A stretch of DNA of 64,000 nucleotides from Papaver somniferum (taxonomy: Eukaryota; Streptophyta; Magnoliopsida; Ranunculales; Papaveraceae), in assembly GCF_003573695.1 (NCBI RefSeq), contig NC_039367.1:26250442-26314441 (forward strand), read 5' to 3'. Numbering within the stretch: the first letter of the stretch is position 1; every line of letters starts with the position of its first letter. Of the stretch, positions 10,779 to 24,421 are shown in pieces. The notes below the pieces were generated by a model. It saw only the letters and a list, made by a program, of their open reading frames with translations. It was not told where the DNA came from and ran no database searches. The position numbers and the translations under genes were made by a program.

Positions 10779-12054
10779 AGCCCTGAAAAAACATGGGTGT
10801 AACAACCACATCCAATATTTCGTTCGGAAATCTGTATGGACTAACTCCAATATAATTCCGAGAGAATCAACTAGACAGTCAGACTCAATCAAGGAAATAT
10901 ATCCAAGAGTTACATCTTTGTTTCTCAATGTAATCAACAAATCAAACAGATAGGAATCCGTGAGCCTGATTATTATGATATTCAAGTGTCAATCAACTTC
11001 AATCAACAACCAAAGGTTGGATTTACCAATTGATTGAACTACGGACAACCTGTGATATTTCAATTATATAGAAAATATAATGCGGAAAAGAAATAACACA
11101 GACAACAGAAGTTTTGTTAACGAGAGGAAACCGCAAATGCAGAAAAACCCTGAGACCTAGTCTAGATTTGAACACCACACTGTATTAAGCCGCTACAGAC
11201 ACTAGCCTACTACAAGTTAACTTCGGACTGAAATATAGTTGAGCCCTAACCAAGTCTCACACCGATTAAGGTACAGTCGCGTTCCTTACGCCTCTGAATC
11301 CCAGCAGGACTCAACGCACTTGATTCCCTAAGTTGAACTCACCCACAACTAAGATTTGCTACGACCCAAAGTCGAAGACTTTATAAACAAATATGTCTCC
11401 CACTGAAAAGTCTATTCTGATAGATAAATATGTCTCCCACATAAATACCTACGAAGTTTTTGTTCCGTCTTTTGATAAATCAAGGTGCACGGGAACCAAT
11501 TAATAATCCGGACTTATGTTCCCGAAGAACGGCCAAGAAACATCAATCACCTCACAATAACTGAACTATATGGTAGTAGAACAAGTTATTGTGGAATCAC
11601 AAAGAATGGGACGAGATCTTTGTGATTACTTTTTATATCTTACCTATCGGAGATAAATCTCGAGCAGATCTTAGAGAAGATAGTACTTAATACGATGGAA
11701 CAAGTAAGATCAGAACAAGCAACTACAGAGAAATAATTGGGCGTGGATTCAGAATCCCAATGAAGCCTTTAAGTCGTTAACCTATAATGGTTTTAGGAAA
11801 AAGCTAGGTTAAAGGATAATCGACTCTAGTATGCAACTAGTATCACACAGGAGGTGTTGGGATTAGGTTTCCCAGATGCTAGAGTTCTCCCTTATATAGT
11901 CTTCAAATCAGGGTTTGATAGCTTTGAAACAAAGCAATCAATATTCACCGTTAGATGCAATCCTGATTTAAGATTCAAGCTAAGTTTACTTAAAATCAAA
12001 GCAATATATCTACACCTTTTGGTACCACAATAGAAGTTAACGAAACACAAAATA

Positions 12055-13995
12055 CCACAACTTAACATAATAGCATTCCATTTTATTTTTTGACTAACTC
12101 GCCCCCAACAAAACATAGATTACCTAACATATCCTCAGACTTGGGGTCGCACATTTTGATATGAGATCTGGTGCATGATTGATTTGGATGTTTGATCGAT
12201 AAAATATATGGTTGTTGTAATGAAAGAGTGTTGATTTGGCCGGTAAGTTTGTGATTCAGGGTTTAGGTTTTCAATAAAAGAGTTTTAATTAGACTCGTGA
12301 TGGAAAATCCTGATGGTCCTTTAAGGTTCTGATCAGAATTTACATCGTTTATGTGGGGTACGTTTGTTGAATGACTACTTAGGATTCCAATTCACGGTGG
12401 ATCAACAAAATTAAGTTTGTGTTGCAGCCGATTAACTGTATGGTATAAGAAAGTTTAAAATTGATTAGTTATGATGATTCATGTCAATCTAAAAAACAGT
12501 ATCTTGTGTAATTGATTTCAAATCTCTATTTTTAAGACTTCAATAGGATGTTGTTTCAATTAGTTTTACTTCTTCTTCAAATAGTAGAATCACTAATGCG
12601 AACCAGAAACAGTAACCATTAGCGAACTCCAGACAAAACCATTCCAAGTCTTGGAATACTGAAACCACCATTCTCATAAATATGATGTGGGGGTGGATAA
12701 TGTGACTGGAATGTCTCATTGTCCAAAAAATAAAACCATGTGCATACACACCTGAATCCCGAAAATTAAAAGGAAATTCCCCGATGTTCCTTCATCCCTT
12801 GTTGTCTCCTAGTGTGTGTACGCCCACTTTACCGCCCACTTGAATTCGAACTACTTTGTATTCACCGGTATGTTCACAGTAGCCGAAACCCCCTACGACG
12901 TATCGTGGATCCCAACTAATTTGTGGCGTTGGTGTTGGATCGCATATTTGTGGCAGACGGATGTGCTCACCCGTTATTGGATTCATAATATAAATAGGAT
13001 CTTGTATTCCGTGGTGTGAAACATAAAAACATACCAGACCATTACAAGATCCAACGATTGGGTGTGACAAATTTTCATCATGGGATTAGATAATATTCCA
13101 GGTACCATTGTTTCCAAATAACATCTGATAGAAATCTCCCATCATCATGTAGTAATCTTCCCCCTCAATTTGTTCTCTGTAGAAGAGTTGCTAACTTTTT
13201 GTTCTCTCACTTTTTGAGTGAAACCGAAAAGGAGTCCAATTCTTTTGTCTGCAAGGACAAAATTACACTCTTTGCATACACATTTGCTTGCCAAAATACT
13301 TTCTGTACTTGGGAGGAGGTGTAGTATCTCGGGAGTTAAATCCGGCAACATTTCCATTACTATTACTGGTGAAATAACCATGAAAAACCCATGGAATTGT
13401 GTCTCCAATTCTAAAATAAACACTGAAATAAGTATAAAATAACGAAATAACTAGTAATTTATTACTTCCAGAATTGAAATACCATGAAAAAATCCATGGA
13501 TTTAGATATTGGACGAGTATTAAAATAAGTTTAAGGAAAAGATTTTACCAGTACCGAAAACCCAAAACCCTAGACGTAATCCAAACAAAAAGCAAAAGTT
13601 AGGAAAACATACAAAATAATCTGAAATTAGAGTTGCGGTCGCGGTAGGGATGGAATTTAGCTTACGTTTAATGAACATGATGGATGAAAGCACCTATGTC
13701 GCGATATAATTTGCACCAAAAGAACTAGGGTTTGAAGGATCTATAGGGAGATACTCGCCCAATATTTGAAGAAAGATAAACGAAATGGTAAAATGCAGTA
13801 CTTTAATGATTTATATGGTCCGTTGAACCGCGACCTACGTGCGACGGATTCTTTGGGACACATTCGGAATTCGCTAATTAGATAATACCAGACTCCGGTA
13901 TATTGGAAAGCTCGTGGTAGTTTATATAAGTATTTGGAAGCCGTGGTATGGAGCATAAATATACCTCCGGATGTGCCTTCCAAACATAATTTAAG
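12055..13995. other. About 1.9-kb foreign segment inside the A solo LTR
   Basis: LTR homology stops near 12055 and resumes near 13995. The segment between is absent from the other A LTRs of the window. It carries an F-box pseudogene with flanking sequence. Its ends have no inverted repeats or target duplication that I could see, so the mechanism (transposon gene capture, Helitron, or repair filler) is open. Confidence 0.55.
12540..13423 (-). pseudogene. F-box pseudogene
   Basis: The minus strand first shows an F-box-like start (LPDLTPEILHLLPSTESILA, then KCVCKE). After a gap and a stop, it shows an F-box-associated block: VGSCNGLVCFYV, DPIYIMNPITGEHIRLPQ, VVGGFGYCEHTGEYKVVRI and VHTLGDNKG. 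A stop follows, then NIGEFPFNF and GVYAHGFIFW. The order and motifs parallel the intact F-box gene at 5098-6441, of which this is a diverged relative. It is truncated at the C-terminus and broken by at least two stops and frame changes. It sits inside the family A solo LTR. Confidence 0.75.
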
Positions 13996-15434
13996 CTTTG
14001 TATTAACCACATTCATCTAACACTTTTAGATCAAATGTGATGATAAATCAAACTTGGATGATAATCAAATGAATCTAATTGTGTTACTCATAGAGTTGTT
14101 CAATTGTTTATATTTTTATAGAAGTATACAAGACATGATTGAAACAAAATCGGATTGATTCAAGAGAATCAATTCATGAACATTTATCCACGGTTTGCAA
14201 AGATTGCATTCCTTAATTTATATTATGTATTTTTTCATGAGTATGAAATCATAGTTAACGGATTCTAGAACTTAATCCAACTCAGTTTGCAAACGGGTAT
14301 GCAAACTTAAGTTACGGACTTTGGTCTTGTCCGACAGTTCGGAAACGGGTAAGCATACTGTCGTCTCGGACCTAACTCAGGTAGAACCGTTTGCATACTG
14401 GTATCCGAACTTGGTTCCCAGACTTTCACAGTTAAAACCGTTTGCACACTGGTATGCAAACTTGGTTTCCGGACCTGAATCATACCACAACAGTTTGCAT
14501 ATGAGGATGCATACTGTGCTATATCCAACAATGGTTGACAAGTTCTAAACTCTCATTTCAATCATTGAAACATCCTTAGAAGACGACAATAGCTGTCTCA
14601 TACAAACTATTAGCGTATAAGTAATTTTTAAATGATCGAATGTGTTAAAGCATGGTTGGGTCGAAGTCGCAAGCGTTGCTATCTCAAGCTTGTTTTTAAA
14701 ATTTAGTTGCCAAAACTATAAGTCTTGATTTCTAGTATACTAATAGCTAAATCTAGGATTAGGATAGTAAGTGTAGTTGAGCATTAGACTTCACGACGTT
14801 CATCGATTGAAGACGAAATACTACTAAAGGGAGCTTGTGGAACTTCATCAACAAAAGGTATGTGGAGAACTCATCTATCACTCAAAAGTATTTCTACTGT
14901 ATCTCCTATTTGAGACAAAAGTCGTATATCTATATAGACTTTGATTATAAACATTTGATATTTCGAGTTGAATTTAACTCGCTTACATATTTATCGAAAT
15001 ATGTGTTGGTAAGCTTTCACTTTAACCAAGTTCATCTTATATTCTTGATGAAAGTCAGAAGATGATCATGTGAAAATTTTCTGGTAACATCTTACATGAT
15101 TTGTGTGAGACAGTCATTTGATGTAGACTCGGAATGTTTCTTATTGATCATTCGATCACTTGAAAATTGCTTTGAAGTTAATAGTTTGTGTGAGACAGCC
15201 GTTGCCGTCTTCTAAGAATATTTCAATGATTGAAATAAGAATTTAGAATGATTAACCATGATTGGATATAAACACAGTATGCGTACTTTCATATGTGTAG
15301 TCCAAGACCGACAATCTAGTATGCGTCCCTGTATGTGTACCGGTTGGTCAGGTGAAGTCCGGGAGCTATAGTATGCATAACCGTATGCGTACTGGCGAAG
15401 TCAGTTGATGTTCGGGAACCTTGGTATGCGTACC

Positions 15435-18400
15435 TGTAGCGCCCCCAAGCTAGCAGCTGACTAATTCAAGAGATTAACAAAATAAAGAGGCACTACAATC
15501 TAAATCAAATACTTAAGCATTCAATTAGAAATCTGTTGCAAAACTTAACCCAAAACTAGCCCGCTCTGAAAATATATATACAGGAACTTCTCTCAAATGA
15601 TACATATAAAATAGTCGTTTGGTTTACAATTATAATATGAAACATAATAAACATAGCAGAAGTAATCTAACAAACGGACTCAACTCCTCGAATCTTCCGC
15701 TGCGCAACTATGATCTGTCTCTGAAACTGAAAGTGGGAATGGGTGAGCACATCATCCCTAAAAGGGGTGCCCCGCAGGAATAACATATAACTTTCATGCA
15801 ATCATTGGAAATGATTTGAAAATAATTCATGTTTTCTCTAACACTAAACACAACCAAATCGCAGAGGTAAACAATCATGTATATGGAACTAACTCCTTCC
15901 AAACAATATATAATATGGTGACTCGTCCCGCACCTAGATAGCTATATGGTGAACTCGTCCCGCACCTATTAAGCAGAGCTCGAAAGTGAGTAGTATAAAT
16001 GGAGGAGCAATACCTATATACCACAGATGGAAATTCTCATTTCCAAACAATCAAATGGAAATACTTATTTCCTAGACAATTCATAAAGACAAACAAAACA
16101 TTGCAATACCTTTCCAAGCAGTGGAAAGATTAAAAGAAATAACAGAACTTTCGTAAATCAAAGTTGAACAATGCATGGAAAGCACAATCAGAGAATGCAT
16201 GAATTTGTTAAACATAAACTTTTGTAAAGAAAACAACAATAATCACAAAAGAGCTAAATATAGATTCCCACCTCTTTTGATTACAAGCCATGCCTACCTC
16301 GAGACCCACAATCCACTGGTTCATCCTTTGAATCGAGCGTTGTTAATATAGACTAACTGTTAATCACACAAGAATCTAAGAATCTAACCGAAGTGGCTCA
16401 TACAAGAATCATATAGTTCTATATAATGATCCTAAGCCCATTTATTCTTCTACACCATTTTATTATCTATCTTTAATATATCTAAGGTTTACTAATTCAG
16501 TTAGGTTGGTTCTATAGTCCATTAACTAAGTCTTATGATTACGTGCAACTTTGTAGAAGAAACCAATGTAGTCAATATCGGATTTCGGTGAATATCGGTC
16601 GAGTACCGAGACACGATATTTCGGTGAGTACCGGTGAAATATCGGTCAATATCGGCGAAATATCGGCCAATACCGGTAATATCGGCATCTCGGTGAAACA
16701 CCGAAACCGATATTATCGGCGATATCTCGGCCATCTCGGCCGAGATTAACTACACTGGAAGAAACCACAGCCTAATTCGGACCACAAGAGGTCCAAAACA
16801 TCTAATTAAAGAAAGTGGCCCTAAGCCCAAGTCTACTAAACAAGCACATTACACAAGGTCTGATCTAACTGGGTCAATCTAACGGTCACTGACGGTCAAA
16901 GGTCAAATAACAGTCAACGTGCAAGTCAATCCAAGGTCCTGGCCATATGGTCAATATCAAGTCAACTGAGTCAACTCGGTCAAGGTCTACTTAGTCAACT
17001 CTGAGTCAAACCGATCCAACTTAGATTAACGGTGTTAGCTCAGTTCAGTCAGACTGAGTCGGCTAAACAAACGAGTCAGACTGAATAAGTTCAGTCAGAC
17101 AAACCAAAGGTTCTTACCCAACTACAATTCTAACATCAGTTCGATTTCAATCTACTTCACTGCATCAAATCATTCATTCAAATAACTTCAAATTCTAATT
17201 ACAATTATAAATTCTAGTTACCTGCAATTGCAGCTTTAAGCTTTTCATAGCAAGACTAACTATAATTCTACAACTACTATTATCCACCCTTCCTTGCCTG
17301 AAACTCTTGTTCCATACACAACATTCATACCATCACCAGACACTCATATTCATTATCACCAACAAGAAAATACTCATCTCATCTTCTTTTCATACCCTCA
17401 GATTCACACACATCTCAAAACCCTGCACCTCAGCCCAATTCAAACAAACAATACACAAAGTCACCATCACCCTATACATTCTGCAACACTTTCAATTAAT
17501 TCGACAACTTATATGCTCCTCCACAAGACTCTTGAAAACAGCTACAACAATCTTCTCACTCCCCGCATCACCAACACAATTGCAATCAAAACTACATACA
17601 TCCATTTCAGTGACCACACTGCCAACCCCATGAACTGTACATCAACACACTTGTCACTAACCTAAATGCTGGTTCAAAGTTCTGTAACACAGTCAAGCAC
17701 CAATATCTCTTCCTTACTCTAATCAGCACAACCAATTGCTTGTTCAGATCATAAAAATTCTATTTAAACCTCTGTAACTCAACAATAACATCCACTTCCT
17801 TCTCTCTGGAATCCAATATAAGTCTAAACTACATACAATAGCTCCATTATCAATCACCTCCACTCGCTGCTTTTATCAATAACACCCACAACAGCAGCAC
17901 AAGCCTCTTTTCCTAATGCCAATTCTTCAACACAACAAATATACTCATCTTAACCATTTTTCACCACCAGTTCAACACAGCTGTTTCAAATTCACCTTCC
18001 TATCTCCAATCCGTACATATTATACAAATTCTATCAACCCACACATCTCAAATTATCAACATCAATAGTAGCATTCCTCAATTCAGAACTAAAACAATAA
18101 TTACTTAAATTTGATAACATCTTAATAAAACTCAATTGCTGAAGAAGATTTACCTTGGAAACAAACCATAATCCTTTACAGTTGCTCCACCTCCACCTGA
18201 TCCAGATTCAGGCACCACTAGACCTAACCATGTTCTTATTAACTTAACTCAACCGAGCAAACATCTCCAACTAGCGATACCCATCAGTTCAATTAACTAA
18301 AACTCTATAGTCTTCATCTTCATCTTCGATTCTCAGAAACCCTAAAACCAATTCTCAATCCTCTATTTTCTAATTCGAGTTCACAACATCAATTCAATCC

Positions 18401-19276
18401 TCAAATTAAGCAAACCCATCTTCTAATTTCTCCTTATCCAAAACCCTCAAGAACGAAACCCTGATTTCTCAATTACTCGAATGATATGCATCTCGGTAAC
18501 CAAATCTTCAAATCAGTCAAAACCCCATCTCTAATCAGTCACATAATGAACACCCAATTTCATCTTCCTTGATTCAATTAAACAGATAACTCAATTTAAA
18601 AACCCCAATTCTTATCTCCGTTGTTTCTTTAATCAACACCATCATGCAGACTTCATATTTTATTCACCGCTGTCAACCTCAGGTCCTTTGTTATTCCACA
18701 CAAACCCTCAATCAAAACAAGAACCCTAACTACTCAGCTGATTTCTTGTTCTTCTCCACCTTAATTAACAGCAGCACCATCTCCATCGTCGCCTAAATAA
18801 CTTCCTCGGTAATTTTCTCTCAATCGATTCTCACGATTTACTCTCTGGTGAAAAGCAGAGAAGGAGCAGAAGAAAAGAAGAAGAATGAGAAGAGAGAAAA
18901 AGAAAGAAGAAGAATAATGAAGAAGAAGAAAATAAGACACGAATTAATCTTCTCAATCGGCTAGGTATAAAACCAAAGGAAGTCTATGGAACACTCATTG
19001 AATTCATAAGGGAAGTCCCAGACTGTCTAATGTCAAAAAGATTGTTTTTCCCTCCTCACTATTGTGACGTTTTCTTTGTCTATCATCTGTCGACACGTTC
19101 GAATAGTCCATTCTGCATAACTTTTCGATATCTATCCAACGATACTAGTTTCGTATCTAAATCGTTGTTAAATTAGTTTCTATTAATTAATGTTCTTGTT
19201 AAACTAATCGAGATATTATTATCTAATATGTCTCTTGACTAGTCTAATAGCGTTGACGAGCTTGAGGATCCTTACA
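15435..19276 (-). mobile_element. Solo LTR, 3.84 kb, probably of a large Ty3/gypsy element
   Basis: Starts TGTAGCGCCCCCAAGC and ends GGATCCTTACA (TG...CA), with a perfect 5-bp flanking duplication GTACC (15430-15434 and 19277-19281). Excising it restores the A LTR exactly. The minus orientation is inferred: read that way it ends in GGGGGCGCTACA, the usual form of plant gypsy LTR ends just before the primer site. Its unusual length fits chromoviral (Tekay/Del-like) or Tat LTRs. No gag or pol is present. The open frames at 17294-17665 are low-complexity. The segment at 18840-18945 is a GA-rich microsatellite-like tract. Confidence 0.75.
16564..16757. mobile_element. hAT-like MITE, 194 bp, built from ATATCGG repeats
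   Basis: The left end CAATGTAGTCAATATCGG and the right end inverted, CAGTGTAGTTAATCTCGG, are terminal inverted repeats. The 8-bp GAAGAAAC flanks both sides (16556-16563 and 16758-16765). A following C makes a 9-bp reading possible, which would suit Mutator. The interior is almost entirely variants of ATATCGGT/ACCGATAT on both strands. Confidence 0.78.
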
Positions 19277-20988
19277 GTACCCGTACGCGCACTGTGTTCA
19301 AATGAGTTCGGATGTGAATGACCGTATGCGTACCCGTTTGCATACTGGCGAACACATTCCAAGTCCGGATACTTAGGTATGCGTACCCGTTTTCATACTT
19401 GAGTAGGTTATGTTCTAAAATCGGTTTGTTCATGAACTAATACGTTTATAAATTAAGGAATGTAATCTTTTGCAAACCGTGACTATAATTTTCATGAATT
19501 GATTCGAGTGAATAAAAAATCGATTTTGCTTCAATTGTATCTTGTACACTTCTATGAGAATATAAACAATTGAACAACTCTAGAACTAGATTCATTTGAG
19601 TCATTTGAACTAGTTGTGGTTAAGATGAATATGGTTGATATGAAAGTGCTCATATGGCTAACTTCGGTTAACTATTGTTGAGACAACAAGGTGTACACAT
19701 TTAGGTACGGTTACGCATATCTAAATGAAGTCACTTTTCATTTGTATGTAATAAGCTAAGTTCGATCTAACGGTTGAAAGATATTATCTTGAATCTAATC
19801 AAGTTTTCATCTAACGGTGAATATTGAATGCTTTGTTACCAAGGTAACATTGATTGCAAACCCTGATTTGAAGACTATATAAGGTAGAACTCTAGCAACT
19901 GGGAAACCTAATCCCCACACCTCATATGTGATGCTAGTTGCGACTTGAGTCGATTCTCCTTTAACCTTAGGTTTTTCCAAAATCCTGTAGGTTAACGACT
20001 TGAAGACTTCATTGGGATTATGAAGCCAGATACAACTATTTTCTGTGTAATTGATTGAGTACTATCTTCTCTAAGATTGGCTCGAGATTTAATCTCCGAT
20101 AAGAAAGATAAAAAGTAATCATAAACATCTTCGTCTCATCGTTTGTGATTCCAAAATATCTTGTTTCGCTACCATACGATTAAGATTATTATGAGGTGAT
20201 TGATATTTCTAGGTTGTTCTTCGGGAATATAAGTCTGGTATATCAATTGGTTCCTGTTCACCTTGATCTATCAAAAGACGGAACAAAACTCACAGGTATA
20301 TATTTAGGAGACATATTTATTTATTCAATAGACTTTTTTGTGTGAGGCGGATTGGTTTATCAAGTCTTCGACTTTGGGTCGTAGCAACTCTTAGTTATGG
20401 ATGAGATCAGCTAAGGGAATGAAGTGCACAGAATCCGGCGTGGTTCTAGGGGCGTAAGGAACGCGACTGTACCTTGATCAGTGTGAGATTGCTTAGGGCT
20501 CAACTACATTCCATTCTGAAGTTAACTTGGAGTAGGCTAGTGTCTGTAGCGTCTTAATACAATGTGGTGTTCAAATATGGATTAGGTCCCAGGGTTTTTC
20601 TGCATTTGCGGTTTCCTCATTAACAAATTTTTTGGTGTCGGTGTTATTTCTTTTTCGCATTATATTTGTTTATATAATTGAAACATCACAGGTTGTGCGT
20701 AAGTTCAATCAATTATGAATCCAACCTTTGGTTGTTGATTAAATTGATTGACACTTGGATATTGGTTTTTGATACCGTTCAAGTTATTTCTTATATTCAA
20801 TCGGGCTCGCAAATTCCTATTTGTTTGATTGCAGATTGAATTAAGAAATTGAGATATAACTCTTTGATATACTTTTCTTAAGATTGAGTCTGACTTTCTA
20901 GTTGATTTTCTTGGAAATATATTGGAGTTAGTCCATACATATTGCTAAGTGAAATATTGGGTGTGGTTGTTAGACCCCCGCTTTTTCA

Positions 20989-23900
20989 ATTGGTATCAGA
21001 GCTGGCAAATACCTTCAAGACCTTATAAGTCCGTGTTTGTAGCGATCTGACTCTATGGACAATAATGCTATCTTTGATAAACGCATCATCAGAAACTAAA
21101 TTTATGTTTCTATGAAATTTATTAAAGAGAAAGATTTATCAATCTTAAACATAGATGAACCTATTGTTCCAACGAAACAGACTTGCATTGACAAGTGTTA
21201 CCCCGATTATCTTTCTAACGAGTCTGACTCTGTTGATGAAAGGGAAACAACCAGAGAGAGTGAAATGATTCTAAATCTTGTTAGAATCTAGGCTGATATA
21301 ATTAATCGGTTGAAATATAATGTCAATGCTCTTATCAGTGTAGTAAAGGATCGTGACTCTAAATTAAAGTCTCTTAGCGAAGAAAATGCCGATGTTTCCT
21401 TCTCACGAACCTTACTCGAGGGAAACTCGAGAAGGATGCCTTGGAAATTGAACATCTCTTGAGTAAACTCTCTATTCGTGGATGTTTTAAAGAGTCGATT
21501 ATACCTATCGCTTCTGACCCAACTGTAAATTCAGTTCCAGAAGCTGAATCGCAATCCCTTCCGATTAGAAAATGATGTGTGTATATCTTACTCTAATCAA
21601 GGAAACTTCACATCGCTCGGAAGGAAGAAATATCCTAATGATGGTGTTAAGACCGCTCACTCTAATCACTTCGGTGATCAGAAATGTGTCTCTTTTATGA
21701 TTCAAAAGGACATGTTGAACGTAAGAGCAAATCTAGGTTAAATGAAAATTCTATTGCTCAACTTTAACACACCTTAGATTCAATTCTCAAAGGTGTAACT
21801 GACATTCGTATGTCTAAACTAGTTGTTGTAGTACTCACCCTGTGAATCCTTCTAGGAAAGTCAGTTCTATTTGTTATTTGAATCGCAAGAGTCATTCTAA
21901 CACAAATCGTCCAAGAAGAATTAAAGGATCTTCTTCGGTTAATAATGGAGATGCTTTTGTTCTTGATGTGAAAAAAGTACCAGAAGAAAGCAAAAATGGA
22001 GATATGAAAGACAACCTGAATTTGATGATTGAAGGATACAAAGAACTCTTCAACAGGCTGTCGAATCCCTCTAGACAAAATTCTTCAGGTAAAAATCCAT
22101 AATATGCGTCGTATTTTGATGATTGAAAGTTTTATGATAACACTTCACATAAAAAATCCTTTCTTAAAAAGTTTAGGAGAAAGAGGTTTCACTGTGAACA
22201 ACATTCATTTGATGAGAGAAATGCTCATACTTGTGCTAATTAATCACAAGGTTGGAAACTCACTCACAAAAATACTGGGTGAGTGAATTATGTTCAGGTA
22301 TACTTGATGGCAAAAAAAAATTCTGATCGTCTAGTTATTTTCTTATCGTTCTTAGTTGGACTATCATTTGCAGACATTGTTGCATAAGTATGTGTGCTTT
22401 GGCTTTGTCATTATTGATTCTAAATTTCTTATGAAATTTTAATCTATTAAAATGCTACTCTTATGCTCTAAATTTTTATCTTGAGAGAATATAAAATTTA
22501 TTGAGCTAAGATTTTATTCACTTAGTAATATTTTTCTTTGCAAACAGTTTTTCCTGTTTTCCTTTTTTGTCGTTTCTTCGGTTATGGGTCAAGGTTGTGT
22601 TCGTATGGGTACTCATGTTACATGTCTCGGACCAACTATAGAAACCCTAAAATTTCCCTGAAATTGTTTTTATATATTTCCTATTGAGTTGAGATTATCT
22701 CACTCTAGTTTTTTTTATCAAGAATGTCTTCTCCTCCTTGCTCTTCGGATTTGCCAGAAGATTTTGTTGACAATATTATATATTTCGATTTCGATGGGAA
22801 AAAGAAAATAACTCTTGTATAAGTTGACGATCTCTCTTCTCAATCACCTGATAATTTTTCAGACATTGAGGATGATGAAGAGATTTTTGCTGGAGCAGTT
22901 CTTGATTTTATTAAACTCTTTGAGGAAGCAAAGTTGCAGCTTGTTGACACCATGAAGGGTCTTGATGTGCTACAAACTGAGTTGAAAAAGGTTAATTTTT
23001 ACCTTTCTCTCATAAAGTCACATACTAAGTATCGTCTCAGTGAGAATACTGTCTCCGGAGAAGCGGTCAATCACAAGCTTAAAGGCCTTGAAACTCGTGA
23101 AGATTTCGAACGCGGAATTTGATTGTGCTTGTGATCGGATTTTTAGAGTGTGTTTTTTTTTGTCTAAGAAACTTCTTATGAGAATTTATTCTTGTGTTTT
23201 AAGAAGGATAACTAGGGTTTGGAATAACAATTATTATGAGTACACAGATCTATTGCTAACGATTTTCATCTTGCAATGTTTTTAGATTTATTTATTTAAA
23301 TTTTAAAGTTTATTTGGAAGATGATTTTGCAATATTAATCTTTATGGTTTTGTGTTTTGCAACTTGTTATGGGATATGTGTGTTTACGTTCTTGAACTAT
23401 GATTGTCCCATAAACGTCAAAAGTTAAGCCTATTATGTCATTATGCAAGATGAAGATAGGATGGACTTTTGTCTGCAAAGATTAAGTCTATTATATGTCT
23501 TTATGAAAATATTGATGAAAAATAGAATGAATCTTTGAATATTACGCAGTATTAGTCCTTCCCTGATCCACATCTTTGTGTAAATATTTTGCGGCGTCGT
23601 AAGTTCTCTTATGTGGGCATTTCCGATTAAACTAATCATGGGTTCTCTTGTGGTTAATTTAATTGAGTTTTCTGGATACAAAATCATGTTTCATGTGATT
23701 TGTTAATTTCCAAATAAATCCTTCTTTTCTTGTAAAAGTAAGGTCGGTCTTGTTGTTCTTTCTGGAATGACATTTTACGGGGGATAGTTCTTAATTGAAC
23801 TTGTGCTTAATTGCCAAATCTTTGTGGGGAGTGCGGCTGTGGAATACCATAGGAGTTTTCTTGTATCTCTACTAACTCCTTGATGAATGCATTTAGTTTC

Positions 23901-24421
23901 GACTATATGATTGGATCTTAACAAAGTTGATATGTTTTCTTTTGGTCATGAAATATCTACATGAAAATTTCATTAGGATCCCACTAGTTTTCGTACGTTT
24001 GCTAATTTATATTCACAAAAAGGGAGAGAATTAATGTGTATGGCTTACGTATCATTATGTAAGGGAAGTGGTTTACATGCGAGATGAAGTATTGACTAAG
24101 GAGGAGCGATACATATCACCATAGTATTGTTGTCAAAGTTGTGATACAATTGGACTTTGAGGCTGTGTAATAATACTATGACATTGTATAACAATGATTG
24201 AGAGCTACTGTTTTCTCATTGTTATAGCTACGGATCTTCAACAACCTGATGCTGAGTTGAACACGTTCAGAATCACTGGAGTACTTGGAAGTGACGAAGA
24301 TTTCGAGTAATGTTGAAGAACCAAGGAAATCAAGCATTTGGATGAGAAGCTACAAAGTTTATTTATTCTGTAATTCATATGTATTGATAGTCTTGCCACT
24401 AAAATTGAAAAATGGGGAGAT
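20989..24421 (+). other. Internal region of the A element with PBS, decayed frames and polypurine tract
   Basis: Starts two bases after the LTR with TGGTATCAGAGC (20991-21002), the complement of the 3' end of initiator methionine tRNA, which primes minus-strand synthesis. It ends in the purine run AAAAATGGGGAGA (about 24408-24420), the plus-strand primer. Between 21050 and 22290 short frames hint at a gag remnant: near 21680 a Cys-rich YDSKGHVE-like stretch resembles a zinc knuckle if one indel is allowed. The remainder is AT-rich without recognised motifs. Confidence 0.65.
22724..23122 (+). pseudogene. Element-encoded open frame of unknown function with one stop
   Basis: From ATG 22724 a frame of about 132 codons runs to 23122 with a single in-frame TAA at codon 34. 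It begins MSSPPCSSDLPEDFVDN, has an acidic middle (DIEDDEEIFAG) and a predicted helical segment (FEEAKLQLVDTMKGLDVLQT, then ELKKVNFYLSL). I do not recognise the family. Its position, upstream of a long non-coding stretch and the polypurine tract, would suit a late accessory or structural protein of the element. Confidence 0.45.

Larger units (their letters stand above)
14643..20988 (+). repeat. 5' LTR of the A element, interrupted by a solo LTR
   Basis: It starts TGTTAAAGCATGG and ends CTTTTTCA. With the insertion at 15435-19276 and one target duplication removed, it is about 2.5 kb, matching the 3' LTR. It contains several degenerate repeats of the motif TATGCGTACCCGTATGCGTACTGG-type (first seen at about 15270-15430), a signature of all family A LTRs here. 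Confidence 0.82.

Noticed and set aside
13741..14016. 91-codon minus-strand frame as a gene
   Set aside because: No motif, partly overlaps the A LTR boundary, and the opposite strand has an equally good broken frame.
17294..17665. 123- and 108-codon overlapping frames rich in Thr/His/Ser
   Set aside because: Low-complexity sequence inside the 3.8-kb solo LTR, open in two frames at once, no domain.
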